A stretch of 64,000 bases of DNA from Flavisericum labens (GCF_045446075.1 NZ_JBJJBQ010000004.1:263722-327721); one strand, 5' to 3'. Positions 42,019-51,455 are shown, counted from the first letter of the stretch. The notes: generated from the letters alone by a model not told the origin. A program made the numbers and translations.

Positions 42019-43368
42019 ATGCTTAATATATCCCACAACCAACTGAACAAAAAAGTTGACCTTAAAGAGTTTGAGTCGGGTAAAAATATAATGGACAAAT
42101 CCTATTACAAATATTTTAACCGGTTTCTTCTGGCGGCGGCCATTATTGGGTTTATTGTTCTCTTTCTTCCATGGACACAGAACATAACTGGAAATGGTGT
42201 GGTAACTACTCTAAAACCCAACCAACGCCCGCAGGCCATCCAATCTCAAATCCCCGGTCGCATTGAAGAATGGTTTGTAAATGAGGGGGATTTTGTAAAC
42301 GCCGGTGATACCATTCTAAGAATTTCGGAAGTAAAAAGCGATTATTTTGACGACCAATTGGTCGAAAGAACCAATCAACAAATCCAAGCAAAATCATCAT
42401 CAGCAAAGGCCTATCAAGATAAGGTTAAAGCCCTAAATCGACAAATAGCAGCAGTAGCAAGCGAACAAAAGCTAAAGTTTGAGCAGACCAAGAATAAATT
42501 GATGCAAGCTAGACTAAAAGTACAAAGCGATAGTATAGATTTAGAGGCGGCCAAAACAAATTTAACCATTGCAGAGAGACAATTCAATCGAATCAAAACA
42601 CTTCAAAAAGAAGGGTTAAAAGCGGTTAAAGATGTTGAAGAAAAACGTTTAAAATTACAAGAAACGCAAGCTAAACTAGTAGCCCAAGAAAACAAGTTTT
42701 TATCAACTAAAAACGAAGTGCTTAATGCACAAATTGAACTTTCTCGAATTAATCAAGCCTATGCGGACAAAATTGCTAAAGCTCAAAGCGAAATGTTTAC
42801 GGCTCAGTCTGGTGAGTTTGACACCAAAGCGCAGGTTACAAAATTAGAAAACGCCTACTCTAATTATAAGGTTAGAAACAGCTTGCTTTTCGTTACCGCA
42901 CCACAAAGCGGCTATATTAACAAAGCTTTAAAAGGCGGTATCGGGGGGACTTTCAAAGAAGGCGAAGAACTCGTGGGTATAATGCCAGAAAAATACGATT
43001 TAGCTGTTGAAACCTATGTTCGCCCAATAGATTTACCTCTTTTACACGTTGGTGAAAAAGTGCGTGTAGAATTTGATGGTTGGCCAGCTATTGTTTTTAG
43101 TGGTTGGCCAAATGCAAGCTACGGAACTTATGGCGCCAAAATAGTGGCTATTGAAAACTTTATTAGTACCAACGGAAAATACAGGATTTTATTAGCTCCA
43201 GACGAAACCGATTATAAATGGCCAGAAGCCATACGCATTGGGTCTGGAGCACGCACTATTGCACTTCTTGAAGATGTGCCTATTTGGTTTGAAATTTGGC
43301 GACAAGTAAACAGTTTTCCACCAAACTATTATCAGCCAGAAAACAATGATAAAGCCTCAAAAAAATGA
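42019..43368 (+). CDS. HlyD-family periplasmic adaptor
   Basis: A 449-residue membrane-fusion protein: one N-terminal helix (about 35-55), a lipoyl half-motif with PGRIEEWFVNEGDFV, a long coiled coil (about 120-280) and a second lipoyl/beta-barrel part with APQSGYI. It bridges the ABC protein to the outer-membrane channel. The gap to the ABC gene is 2 bp, and it overlaps the TolC gene by 4 bp. Confidence 0.9.
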   Translation: MLNISHNQLNKKVDLKEFESGKNIMDKSYYKYFNRFLLAAAIIGFIVLFLPWTQNITGNGVVTTLKPNQRPQAIQSQIPGRIEEWFVNEGDFVNAGDTILRISEVKSDYFDDQLVERTNQQIQAKSSSAKAYQDKVKALNRQIAAVASEQKLKFEQTKNKLMQARLKVQSDSIDLEAAKTNLTIAERQFNRIKTLQKEGLKAVKDVEEKRLKLQETQAKLVAQENKFLSTKNEVLNAQIELSRINQAYADKIAKAQSEMFTAQSGEFDTKAQVTKLENAYSNYKVRNSLLFVTAPQSGYINKALKGGIGGTFKEGEELVGIMPEKYDLAVETYVRPIDLPLLHVGEKVRVEFDGWPAIVFSGWPNASYGTYGAKIVAIENFISTNGKYRILLAPDETDYKWPEAIRIGSGARTIALLEDVPIWFEIWRQVNSFPPNYYQPENNDKASKK

Positions 43369-44771
43369 GAATTCTTTTACTGAACATAACACTTCTCTTT
43401 AGCTTGGTGCTTTATGCACAAGATAGCACCTCGGTAATTAGCTTGTCTGAATATTTGGGCTATGTAAAAGCCTACCACCCCATTGTAAAACAGGCTAACT
43501 TAGTTATTACCGAAGGCGAAGCAAAGCTATTAAAAGCACGCGGTGCATTCGACCCAAAACTTGAAGTGGATTACGGCAGAAAAAAGTTTAAAGGCACTGA
43601 ATACTACAATAAACTCAATGCAACTTTTAAAATACCAACTTGGTATGGCGTAGAATTAAAAGGAAATTTTGAAGAAAACGACGGGCTATACTTAAACCCA
43701 GAAGCGACCTTACCAGAAAACGGACTATACAGTGTTGGCCTTTCGGTTTCCTTAGCTCGTGGCCTTTTAACCAATAAGCGCATGGCGATGTTAAGGCAAT
43801 CTAGAATGTATGTAAAACAAGCGCAAGCCGATAGACAGTTGTTTATAAACCGTATTCTCTACGAAGCCACATTGACCTATTTTAACTGGTTAAGAAGCTA
43901 TAACGAAAAGCAAGTTTATGACGATTTTTTAGACAACGCCGAGATGCGTTTTAATGGCATAAAAAAAAGCTATACCGTTGGCGAATCGCCAGCCATTGAC
44001 ACATTAGAAGCCAGAATTGCTCTCAACAACAGAAAATTAAATTTTGAAAAATCCAGAATCAAATTCATAAAATCCTCTCTAGAACTTTCTAATTACTTAT
44101 GGTTAAACGAAAATACGCCTATTGAAATAAAAGAACATATAATTCCAGATATCAATACAATCCAATCTATTGATGCTACTTTAAACACATCAGAATTGGA
44201 TATTGAAAACATAGATTTAAGCAATCACCCAAAACTTCAATCTCTAGATTACAAACTGCAAAGTTTGAATATAGAAAAGCGTCTACAACGCAATGATTTG
44301 TTACCACAAATAGACCTACAGTATAATTTTCTATCACAAACGCCAGATATAGTTAGGTCCTTTAGCACATCGGCCTATAAAACGGGACTTAATATAAGTT
44401 TTCCTTTGTTTTTAAGAAAAGAACGTGGTGATTTAAGGCTAGCAGACATAAAAATGCAAGACACTAAATTTAAAATCGAAACTACAAAAGTCTCTCTTAA
44501 AAATAAAATTGACGCCATTAACCAGGAGCTTGAATCTTATAAAACACAAAATGAATTTATAGAAGTGATTGTTAATGATTACAGCACTATGCTAAAAGCG
44601 GAAGAACGTAAATTCTTTTTAGGTGAAAGCTCATTGTTTTTAGTCAATTCCAGAGAATCCAAACTCATCGATGCCAGACTAAAAGCCGTAGCCTTAGAAA
44701 ATGATTTTTTCAACACCAAGGCAGGACTTTTCAACGTATTAGCTTTGTCTAACCTGAATTATAGTCCATAA
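43365..44771 (+). CDS. TolC-family outer-membrane efflux channel
   Basis: A 468-residue protein with an N-terminal signal peptide (about 18 residues). Two repeats of long helices with strands are typical of TolC-type channels, for instance EARIALNNRKLNFEKSR and the tail ESSLFLVNSRESKLIDARL. It completes the TetR-ABC-HlyD-TolC operon. A terminator follows. Confidence 0.88.
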   Translation: MRILLLNITLLFSLVLYAQDSTSVISLSEYLGYVKAYHPIVKQANLVITEGEAKLLKARGAFDPKLEVDYGRKKFKGTEYYNKLNATFKIPTWYGVELKGNFEENDGLYLNPEATLPENGLYSVGLSVSLARGLLTNKRMAMLRQSRMYVKQAQADRQLFINRILYEATLTYFNWLRSYNEKQVYDDFLDNAEMRFNGIKKSYTVGESPAIDTLEARIALNNRKLNFEKSRIKFIKSSLELSNYLWLNENTPIEIKEHIIPDINTIQSIDATLNTSELDIENIDLSNHPKLQSLDYKLQSLNIEKRLQRNDLLPQIDLQYNFLSQTPDIVRSFSTSAYKTGLNISFPLFLRKERGDLRLADIKMQDTKFKIETTKVSLKNKIDAINQELESYKTQNEFIEVIVNDYSTMLKAEERKFFLGESSLFLVNSRESKLIDARLKAVALENDFFNTKAGLFNVLALSNLNYSP

Positions 44772-44809
44772 AAAAAGGAAGACATAGTAAATTTATCCTC
44801 CTTTTTTTT
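44770..44809. terminator. Terminator after the export operon
   Basis: An AAAAAAGGAAGA / TCCTCCTTTTTTTT inverted repeat with one mismatch surrounds a loop of about 15 nt and ends in a T-run. It starts at the TolC stop and could also serve the uspA gene on the opposite strand. Confidence 0.6.
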
Positions 44810-44837
44810 GAGTTAGCCACTCTAAACAATTAATTAT

Positions 44838-45671
44838 CTATATTTTAAATGTTATTACTGGCAAAGTGGCATGGTTGGCCACATCTTCCCCTACGCTTCC
44901 TTCAAAGAAATGCGCTAAGCCTTTTTTACCATGTGTTGGCATGGCAATAATATCGGCGCCCATTTTGTTGGCAAAATTCAACACCCCATTTTCTATGTTG
45001 TAATCTGAGACGTAATGTACATCTTTCATCTTGTCCAAATTGCGCTCTGCTTTAGTTAAAAAGTTAACCACAAGTTTTTCAATTTCTATCGAACTTTTAA
45101 ACCTTTCGTTGGGCAGGTTTACATATACTAGATTTAATTTAGATTCTAGTTTACGAAAAAAGTTAGTAGCTTTTAAATAAGATTCTATAGTTTCTTCCGA
45201 AAAATCACAGGCAAATACCACCTCATCAAAATTAACATCTGTAATATTGTTCTTTACAACAAGCACCGGAATTTCCGCATGGCGCACAACACGCTCTGTA
45301 TTTGAGCCCACAAAAAATTCTTTTATACCCGAAGCACCCTGCGACCCCATTATAATTAGGTCAGCGTTATTTTTTATAGCCACATCATTAACCTCGCTAA
45401 ACACTTTATAATGCTTAATTATGGGTGTTACACGTACATCTTTCAAATAATCTTTTTTAAGAAAATCTTCAAATTTCTGCTCGGCAAGTTGCAAGAAAAA
45501 CATGGCCTTTTGATTCTGCATGCCATCAGAGGCCGAAAGCATGATATCTGACATTTCTAACATGTGTAAAGCCAATAATTCAGAATTAAACTTTTTAGCC
45601 AATCTGGCAGCCGTTTTTAAAGCATACTCTGAATGTTCTGAAAAATCTATAGGTACAATAATGGTTTTCAT
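44838..45671 (-). CDS. Tandem-domain universal stress protein (UspA family)
   Basis: A 277-residue protein with two Usp domains. The first starts MKTIIVPIDFSEHS and has MGSQGASGIKEFFVGSNTE; the second ends with PTHGKKGLAHFFEGSVGE. Both retain the G-2x-G-9x-G(S/T) ATP-binding pattern. It lies 30 bp downstream of hemN on the same strand and is probably transcribed from the hemN low-oxygen promoter. It is the second UspA gene in this window tied to the same type of promoter. Confidence 0.9.
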   Translation of the reverse strand: MKTIIVPIDFSEHSEYALKTAARLAKKFNSELLALHMLEMSDIMLSASDGMQNQKAMFFLQLAEQKFEDFLKKDYLKDVRVTPIIKHYKVFSEVNDVAIKNNADLIIMGSQGASGIKEFFVGSNTERVVRHAEIPVLVVKNNITDVNFDEVVFACDFSEETIESYLKATNFFRKLESKLNLVYVNLPNERFKSSIEIEKLVVNFLTKAERNLDKMKDVHYVSDYNIENGVLNFANKMGADIIAMPTHGKKGLAHFFEGSVGEDVANHATLPVITFKI

Positions 45672-45701
45672 AATTTCTAGGTTTTTAAGTGAAACTAAAT
45701 T

Positions 45702-47066
45702 TTAAACAGTCATTGAAAACAACTGGGCATTCGGTTGTTTTCGCTGCAGTAGCAAATCAAAAGCCATACAAATGTTGCGAACAAAAGGCCTGCCCAACGG
45801 CGTTACCTCTATACCATGACTATTTATATGCAATAAATTATCTTTTTCCATTTCGCTTAGCTTTATTAGTACATCTGGAATTTCCTTGAACCACCATGAC
45901 CCATCCCTCCAAGATGTTTTAAACTGACACATTAAATTAAGAATATGCTTTCGAATTACCAAGTCTTCTTCATTTAAAATATGACCTCGATAAACGGGAA
46001 TCTCACCTTTTTCCAACAAACCATAGTAATCTTCTATTTTCTTTACATTCTGAGAAAACCCGTACCAACTATCACTTATCGAGGACACCCCTAGCCCTAT
46101 CATGGCTTGAGTTTTCGAGGCCGTGTAACCCATAAAATTTCTGTGTAAACCACCATCCTGCATAGATTGGTACAAACTATCTGTTTTTAGTGCAAAGTGA
46201 TCCATACCTACTTCGGCATAACCCACTTCAGCCAATAACTTTTTACCAAGCTCGTATTGTTGACGTTTTTGTTTAGCCGAAGGCAAATCGTCATCATTAA
46301 AACCACGCTGTCCATTCCCCTTTATCCATGGTACGTGGGCATAGCTATAAAATGCCAAACGGTCTGGCAGCAGTTCCTTGGTTTTTAAAATCGTTTCCTG
46401 CACGTGCTCGATGGTTTGGAACGGTAGCCCAAAAATAATATCGTGCCCCACAGACGTATAGCCAATGGCTCTCGCCTCTTCGGTAGCTCGTTTCACATTT
46501 TCAAAAGATTGAATTCTATGAATGGCTTTTTGCACGGTTTCATTATAATCTTGCACACCGTAACTCACACGCCTAAAACCAAGGTCGTACAAAGATTGTA
46601 AATGTTCTCGAGTGGTATTATTGGGATGCCCTTCAAAACTGAACTCATGATTTTCAGCAATTTCAGCATCTTTAATAATACCATTAATCAACCTTTTTAA
46701 ATTTTCAGGACTAAAAAAAGTAGGTGTACCACCGCCAAGGTGCATTTCTTTTATTATAGGTTTTTCATCAAACGACTCTAAGTAAAGCTCCCATTCTTTT
46801 AAAACAGCATTTATATAAGGTGATTCTACATTATGCTGTTTCGTAATTCGTTTATTGCATCCACAAAATGTGCATAAACTTTCGCAGAACGGCAAATGAA
46901 GGTACAAGCTAATGCCCTCATCAGAATTACTTTCCTTAAAAGATTTTATTAACGAATTCTTCCAAGCACTAGAAGAAAACGTCTCGGGATTCCAATAGGG
47001 CACAGTTGGGTAACTCGTATAACGAGGCCCTGCAATATTGTACTTATTGACTAACGAACTTAACAT
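45702..47066 (-). CDS. hemN: Oxygen-independent coproporphyrinogen III oxidase HemN
   Basis: A radical SAM enzyme of about 454 residues that makes protoporphyrinogen IX without oxygen. The cluster motif is CESLCTFC near residue 60; GGGTPTF and the start GPRYTSYP are family hallmarks. An ATG at 47075 lies only 9 nt after the -7 element, close to the expected transcription start. The next ATG, at 47066 (MLSSLVNKYN), agrees with the usual N-terminus and is my choice. It supplies haem for the cbb3 oxidase when oxygen is low. Confidence 0.93.
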   Translation of the reverse strand: MLSSLVNKYNIAGPRYTSYPTVPYWNPETFSSSAWKNSLIKSFKESNSDEGISLYLHLPFCESLCTFCGCNKRITKQHNVESPYINAVLKEWELYLESFDEKPIIKEMHLGGGTPTFFSPENLKRLINGIIKDAEIAENHEFSFEGHPNNTTREHLQSLYDLGFRRVSYGVQDYNETVQKAIHRIQSFENVKRATEEARAIGYTSVGHDIIFGLPFQTIEHVQETILKTKELLPDRLAFYSYAHVPWIKGNGQRGFNDDDLPSAKQKRQQYELGKKLLAEVGYAEVGMDHFALKTDSLYQSMQDGGLHRNFMGYTASKTQAMIGLGVSSISDSWYGFSQNVKKIEDYYGLLEKGEIPVYRGHILNEEDLVIRKHILNLMCQFKTSWRDGSWWFKEIPDVLIKLSEMEKDNLLHINSHGIEVTPLGRPFVRNICMAFDLLLQRKQPNAQLFSMTV

Positions 47067-47083
47067 ACCTAACATTTATACAA

Positions 47084-47126
47084 CAAAAATAAAGGAGCAG
47101 GTGTATTTAAAATATGACATATGTCA
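47084..47126 (-). promoter_or_regulatory. hemN-uspA promoter with perfect Crp/Fnr-type palindrome
   Basis: Minus-strand -7 element TATTTTTG (47091-47084) and fully palindromic box TGACATATGTCA (47126-47115). Centre-to-G distance is 36.5 bp, as at the other four sites. Confidence 0.85.
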
Positions 47127-47198
47127 GCTCCAATATTTGCAATTGTTTTATTATTGTTTTAACTTTATATTTAATCTATAAAAGCCATAAAAAATAAA

Positions 47199-47777
47199 AT
47201 GAAAAATTTAAGCTATTTAGTAATAATATTATTCATAACGTCTTTAGCATCATGTAAAAAGGCTAAAAAAGAGGCGCCTATTGTGGTTCCTGGAACGGTC
47301 CCTACGGAGCTGGATATTTCTGAAACTAAGAAAATCAAAATGGAACTTACAGCTAAAAGTGGTAGTGATGTAAGCGGAAATGTGGTTTTTAAGGAAGAAA
47401 ATGGCCAAGTAAGCATGACGGCTATCATAAGTGGCTTGGAGCCCGGGCAACACGCTATACACATTCACGAATCGTCTGACTGTTCTTCTGATGACGGAAA
47501 ATCTGCAGGTGGACACTGGAATCCTACTGCTAAACCACATGGAAAATGGGGAGCTGCCGAAGGTTACCACAAAGGCGATATCGGTAATTTTACTGCAGAT
47601 GAAAATGGTAACAGTACTATTTCGTTTACTACAGACGAGTGGTGTATTGGTTGCGATGACCATACGAAAAACATTGTTGGAAAGGGCGTCATTGTTCATG
47701 CAGGAGCCGATGATTTTACCTCCCAACCATCTGGAGCTGCCGGAGCCAGAGTGAGTTGTGCCGGAATAATCGAATAA
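47199..47777 (+). CDS. sodC: Cu/Zn superoxide dismutase lipoprotein SodC
   Basis: A 192-residue protein with a lipoprotein signal ending in LASC (Cys at about 19). The copper and zinc ligands are visible: HIHES, GGHWNPT, GYHKGDIGN and IVHAGADD. The disulfide cysteines in SDCSSD and RVSCAG are also present. It removes superoxide in the periplasm. It is divergent from hemN and shares the region with its activator box, but no -7 element stands at the conserved distance on this strand. Confidence 0.93.
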   Translation: MKNLSYLVIILFITSLASCKKAKKEAPIVVPGTVPTELDISETKKIKMELTAKSGSDVSGNVVFKEENGQVSMTAIISGLEPGQHAIHIHESSDCSSDDGKSAGGHWNPTAKPHGKWGAAEGYHKGDIGNFTADENGNSTISFTTDEWCIGCDDHTKNIVGKGVIVHAGADDFTSQPSGAAGARVSCAGIIE

Positions 47778-47868
47778 CATCTAACATCAATTTTTTGTAA
47801 TAGTTAAACCTGGGTATATCTTTTAATTTGATTATCTTGGTTTTATATTTCAATTACTAAACTAATAC

Positions 47869-48399
47869 ATGGATCTAGACCTACTCGTTAGCCAATTTAA
47901 ACAAAAAGACGAAAAAGCTTTTGAAACCTTATACAACATGTATAGCGAGAGTATGCATGGTGTTATTTACAATATTGTGAGAGACCACTCTATTGCAGAA
48001 GAAGTCATGCAAGACGTGTTTATCAAGGCATGGCATAAATCCGATACTTATTCCAATAAAAAAGGGCGTTTTTTCACATGGATTTTAAATATATCCAGAA
48101 ATGCCGCCATAGACAAAACGCGCTCTAAAGCCTTTAAAAAATCAAAACAAAACCTTCATTCCGAATATTTCGTAGATATCCTTGAAACCGGTGAAAGTTT
48201 AGATAATAAAACTGACGCCATTGGTATAAAAAAGTTTGTAACCAGGCTGGCTGAAAAATGTAAAGCCGTAATCGAACTATTATATTTTAAAGGTTACACC
48301 CAAGCTGAAGCTTCTGAAGCCCTAAAGATGCCTATTGGCACCATTAAAACAAGAAATAGGAGCTGCATAAAACAACTTAGAAATTTAGTATTGAATTAA
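47869..48399 (+). CDS. ECF-type RNA polymerase sigma factor
   Basis: A 176-residue sigma-70 family factor with region 2 (SIAEEVMQDVFIKAW, then KGRFFTWILNISRNAAID) and region 4 (YFKGYTQAEASEALKMPIGTIK). It is followed directly by its anti-sigma factor, with the start codon touching the stop. Confidence 0.92.
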   Translation: MDLDLLVSQFKQKDEKAFETLYNMYSESMHGVIYNIVRDHSIAEEVMQDVFIKAWHKSDTYSNKKGRFFTWILNISRNAAIDKTRSKAFKKSKQNLHSEYFVDILETGESLDNKTDAIGIKKFVTRLAEKCKAVIELLYFKGYTQAEASEALKMPIGTIKTRNRSCIKQLRNLVLN

Positions 48400-49203
48400 A
48401 TGGATACAAAAGCCTACATAGATTCCGGAATTTTAGAGCTATACGTGGCTGGCACACTTTCTGAAAAAGAAAACCAGGAAGTGTACAATCTAATGATGGA
48501 ACACCCTGAGATTTTGCAGGAAGTTTTGGAAATTGAAGCCTCAATAATAAAATTAACTTCGGCCGTAGCGCCTTCAACGAACAAAAACAAAATTTTCAAA
48601 GCCGTAAAAGACCACGTAGGTTTTGCCAGAAAATCAAAAGTTATTCCAATGTCCAAGCCCAAGTATAATTGGATTACATACACAGGTTGGGCCGCAGCTG
48701 TTATTTTAGGAACCGGAATGTTTTGGCTAATTAGCCAAAACAAGCAATTACAAAGTGATATCCAAATAGCCGACACACAACAGGAGCTTTTAGAAATACA
48801 AATTGAAAAATCAAAAAACAGCCTAGAAGAGGCGAATACATTAATAACCGTTTTAAGAGACGATAACATCACCCAAATCCCATTGGCTGGCCAAGGCAGT
48901 TTTGCCAGCACTTATGCCAAAGTATATTGGGACAAATCTTCAAAAAGGATATTTCTGGACGCTCAAGGACTACCGGAACCACCAGAAGGGAAAGTATATC
49001 AAGTTTGGTCCTTAAAATTAAGTCCTTTAACTCCCACAAGTTTAGGAACCATTGACAACTTCATTTCTGATGAAAACAAAATTTTCGAGATTGAAAACCT
49101 AAACGAAAGTGAAGCCTTTGGTATAACCCTAGAGCCTGCTGGCGGCAGTGAAACACCAACTATGGACCAATTGTACACTTTAGGTGTGGTAAACGCGTCA
49201 TAA
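48400..49203 (+). CDS. Anti-sigma factor, RskA-like
   Basis: A 267-residue membrane protein. An N-terminal cytoplasmic part (1-85) would bind the sigma factor; a helix lies at about 92-112. A short coiled coil and a periplasmic RskA-type domain follow, with PPEGKVYQVWSLK and GITLEPAGGSETP. The pair probably responds to envelope or oxidative stress, in view of sodC next door. Confidence 0.88.
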   Translation: MDTKAYIDSGILELYVAGTLSEKENQEVYNLMMEHPEILQEVLEIEASIIKLTSAVAPSTNKNKIFKAVKDHVGFARKSKVIPMSKPKYNWITYTGWAAAVILGTGMFWLISQNKQLQSDIQIADTQQELLEIQIEKSKNSLEEANTLITVLRDDNITQIPLAGQGSFASTYAKVYWDKSSKRIFLDAQGLPEPPEGKVYQVWSLKLSPLTPTSLGTIDNFISDENKIFEIENLNESEAFGITLEPAGGSETPTMDQLYTLGVVNAS

Positions 49204-49211
49204 CATTTAAA

Positions 49212-49562
49212 ATGCCGAAAGCAAATTACCATGTTTATGTTGTGGAATTATCAAAACGTGTATTTACTGAAAACTCTAAATTTAGAAATGCCAATCCGCA
49301 ATTTAACGGGGTGCTGCAATGTGTTTATGTTGGGATGACGAGCAAAACGCCCAAAGAACGTTTTATTCAACATAAAACCGGCTATAGAAACAAAAAGGGC
49401 TATAAAATTTCATCAAATATTGTTCAAAAATACGGTCTGTATTTACGGCCTAGTTTATACAACCACTTAAACCCCATCGACACCAGAGATGAAGCCATTG
49501 ACTTAGAAGAAAAACTAGCTCTGTATTTGAGAAGGCAAGGTTATGCTGTTTGGTTTAACTAA
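49212..49562 (+). CDS. GIY-YIG-like nuclease-fold protein
   Basis: A 116-residue protein whose N-terminal YHVYVVEL and CVYVGMTSKTPKERFIQHK match the two halves of a GIY-YIG nuclease fold; Arg and His of the family are present. Target unknown. It starts 8 bp after the anti-sigma gene and may be in the same transcript. Confidence 0.68.
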   Translation: MPKANYHVYVVELSKRVFTENSKFRNANPQFNGVLQCVYVGMTSKTPKERFIQHKTGYRNKKGYKISSNIVQKYGLYLRPSLYNHLNPIDTRDEAIDLEEKLALYLRRQGYAVWFN

Positions 49563-49615
49563 AAACCTAAATAAGGTTAAGAAATGTATAAAAAATTTTC
49601 AATTGATTATGAAAT

Positions 49616-50248
49616 TTAATCTTCAAGCTGTTTTAATTCTCTATAATTTTTATTAAGCCTTTTGAGCAACAAGCCATAAATAAGTTTATAAAACAGCCAA
49701 ATTACAAGTATAAAAGCAATGGTTGAAACAACTAAAATTGCGGTAGCCATCATAGTTTCCTGTTTACTAAAATGCGCTATTTGGTCAGCCAATTCAGGAT
49801 TATGCGTAAAAGCAAAATAAAAACCAACAAGCAACGAAACTCCCGCCATGATTAAATTGTAAAGCACGTAGTACTTGATTATCTTTCGGGTTCGCAAGAT
49901 GCTTTCCATTAATTTTTTTGAGCTATCGGTTACCGATATGGATTTATACGCTTTATACAAAAGGTAGATGAACAATAGAATTACCACATAACTAAAAATG
50001 GTAAGTTCTGTAAAAACAATGTCATCGGCATAAACATCATCAAGGCGTTTTCTGTAAGCATCCGATGTAAAATAAGGTATGGTATTTATCAAAATCCAAA
50101 ATACCAACTCAGCGACACTAATATAAAACAATGTCTTAACAACTGAAGACGATTTTTTATGCAACATCGGGTAAAGATCAGAAACCGTTAGCTTTTTATG
50201 CTCTGACTGCTTATCCCAGCCTTTCTTTAATAATTCTAATTCATCCAT
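49616..50248 (-). CDS. Membrane protein linked to an ECF sigma factor
   Basis: A 210-residue protein with a hydrophilic N-terminus (about 1-35) containing KKGWDKQ and four membrane helices. It lies 4 bp downstream of an ECF sigma gene, so it may act as its anti-sigma factor. No known domain is recognised with certainty. Confidence 0.7.
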   Translation of the reverse strand: MDELELLKKGWDKQSEHKKLTVSDLYPMLHKKSSSVVKTLFYISVAELVFWILINTIPYFTSDAYRKRLDDVYADDIVFTELTIFSYVVILLFIYLLYKAYKSISVTDSSKKLMESILRTRKIIKYYVLYNLIMAGVSLLVGFYFAFTHNPELADQIAHFSKQETMMATAILVVSTIAFILVIWLFYKLIYGLLLKRLNKNYRELKQLED

Positions 50249-50252
50249 AGCC

Positions 50253-50747
50253 TTACGGATTTAAAATGGTTTTTAGTTTAGTTTTAATTCTGTTCATTTT
50301 CACTCGGGCATTCACTTCACTAATACCTAATGTTTCACTTATTTCCCTGTAATTTTTATCTTCAAGGTACAGGAAAACCAAAGCTTTTTCTATATCATTT
50401 AATTGGTGTACTGCCTTGTACAATAATTTAAGTTGCTGTTCTTCGGTGTCATCATAATCCTCAGCTTTTATTTTAAATGCTACACCTTCAAAATCTTGCG
50501 TATTTATGGTTCGCTTAGATTTTCTATAAAGTGTAATTGCAGTATTTAAAGCTACCCGATACATCCAGGTACTAAACTTTGAATCGCCACGAAATTTTGG
50601 ATAGGCTTTCCAAAGTTGAATGGTTATTTCCTGAAACAAATCGTTGTGGGCATCATAATTATTGGTGTACAATCGGCATATTTTATGCGCTATATTTTGA
50701 TGCTTCTCCAGCAACTCAACAAAACTATGTTCTAGTTCTTTATTCAA
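50253..50747 (-). CDS. ECF-type RNA polymerase sigma factor
   Basis: A 164-residue sigma-70 family protein: region 2 with DLFQEITIQLWKAYPKF and FSTWMYRVALNTAI, region 4 with EDKNYREISETLGISEVNARVKM. It heads a two-gene operon with the membrane protein at 49616-50248. Confidence 0.92.
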   Translation of the reverse strand: MNKELEHSFVELLEKHQNIAHKICRLYTNNYDAHNDLFQEITIQLWKAYPKFRGDSKFSTWMYRVALNTAITLYRKSKRTINTQDFEGVAFKIKAEDYDDTEEQQLKLLYKAVHQLNDIEKALVFLYLEDKNYREISETLGISEVNARVKMNRIKTKLKTILNP

Positions 50748-51332
50748 TGTAATGGTTTAGTTACTATGTAAGTAGTTTTATTAATTTAAATGTTACAGGA
50801 GTTTTTTAAAAACAGCATCAAGAAAAGCATTTACTGGAAATAAAGGTCAATCAAAATCATCCAAAACAACACCTATTCTTGTCTATAAGAGAAATGATTC
50901 ATAATCAATCCTAGTTTTTATTTTCATTAAATAAAAAGTTTAAATAATCAACGTATTCAATTGGATATCAAAACAAATAAATATCACTATAAATAAATTC
51001 TATAGTCTCAATTTAATAAAAATAATGATGAAACACGCCCGGCACTTAGGCTAATATATAAAAAACAAAATAAATAAAATGTGGGTTAAAATTTTCTGAA
51101 ATATCACTTAAATAATTTCATATTCTCCACTCCATCCGTTCAACATTTTTTTATCAATATTTCTAGTAAAAACACAGATTAAAGGAAACTGTATTCCATG
51201 ATGACTCTTACCATTTTCAAAAAAATCCTGTCGAAATTTTCTACATATTAAACATTGTTTTTCGTAAATTTAACATGATAATTGCAAGTATTAAATATTT
51301 GCAAACACAAAGCATAACAATTGGGAAATGCT
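50748..51332. other. AT-rich intergenic region before folE
   Basis: About 585 bp without a credible gene. It must contain the promoter of the sigma-factor operon on the minus strand, but I see no clear TAnnTTTG match there. No repeats or RNA gene were recognised. Confidence 0.5.
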
Positions 51333-51340
51333 TATCTTTG
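51333..51340 (+). promoter_or_regulatory. -7 element of the folE transcript
   Basis: TATCTTTG matches TAnnTTTG exactly. It predicts a leader of about 105 nt that contains the small open frame at 51369-51455. Confidence 0.6.
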
Positions 51341-51368
51341 CAAACTAAATTTTGATGGGTTTACCTTA

Positions 51369-51455
51369 ATGACAACAAAAGTCAACTTACTGAAATTAAG
51401 CACAGTAAAACAAAAACGTCATAAGAAACCGTTGAAAACAATAAATTTTACATGA
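51369..51455 (+). CDS. Candidate 28-residue leader peptide overlapping the folE start
   Basis: A basic 28-residue frame starts MTTKVNLLKLSTVKQK and contains seven Lys and one Arg after that. Its stop overlaps the folE start (sequence ACATGA), so ribosomes ending here could restart on folE. It lies fully inside the predicted mRNA leader. It is not recognised as a known protein. Confidence 0.4.
   Translation: MTTKVNLLKLSTVKQKRHKKPLKTINFT

Noticed and set aside
47138..47160. Activator-dependent promoter for sodC from the shared box
   Set aside because: The best -7-like sequence is 1 bp off the spacing kept at all five other promoters and lacks one consensus base.
47250..47780. 176-codon open frame antisense to sodC
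   Set aside because: The composition is that of a reverse-complement shadow; all SodC metal ligands are on the other strand.
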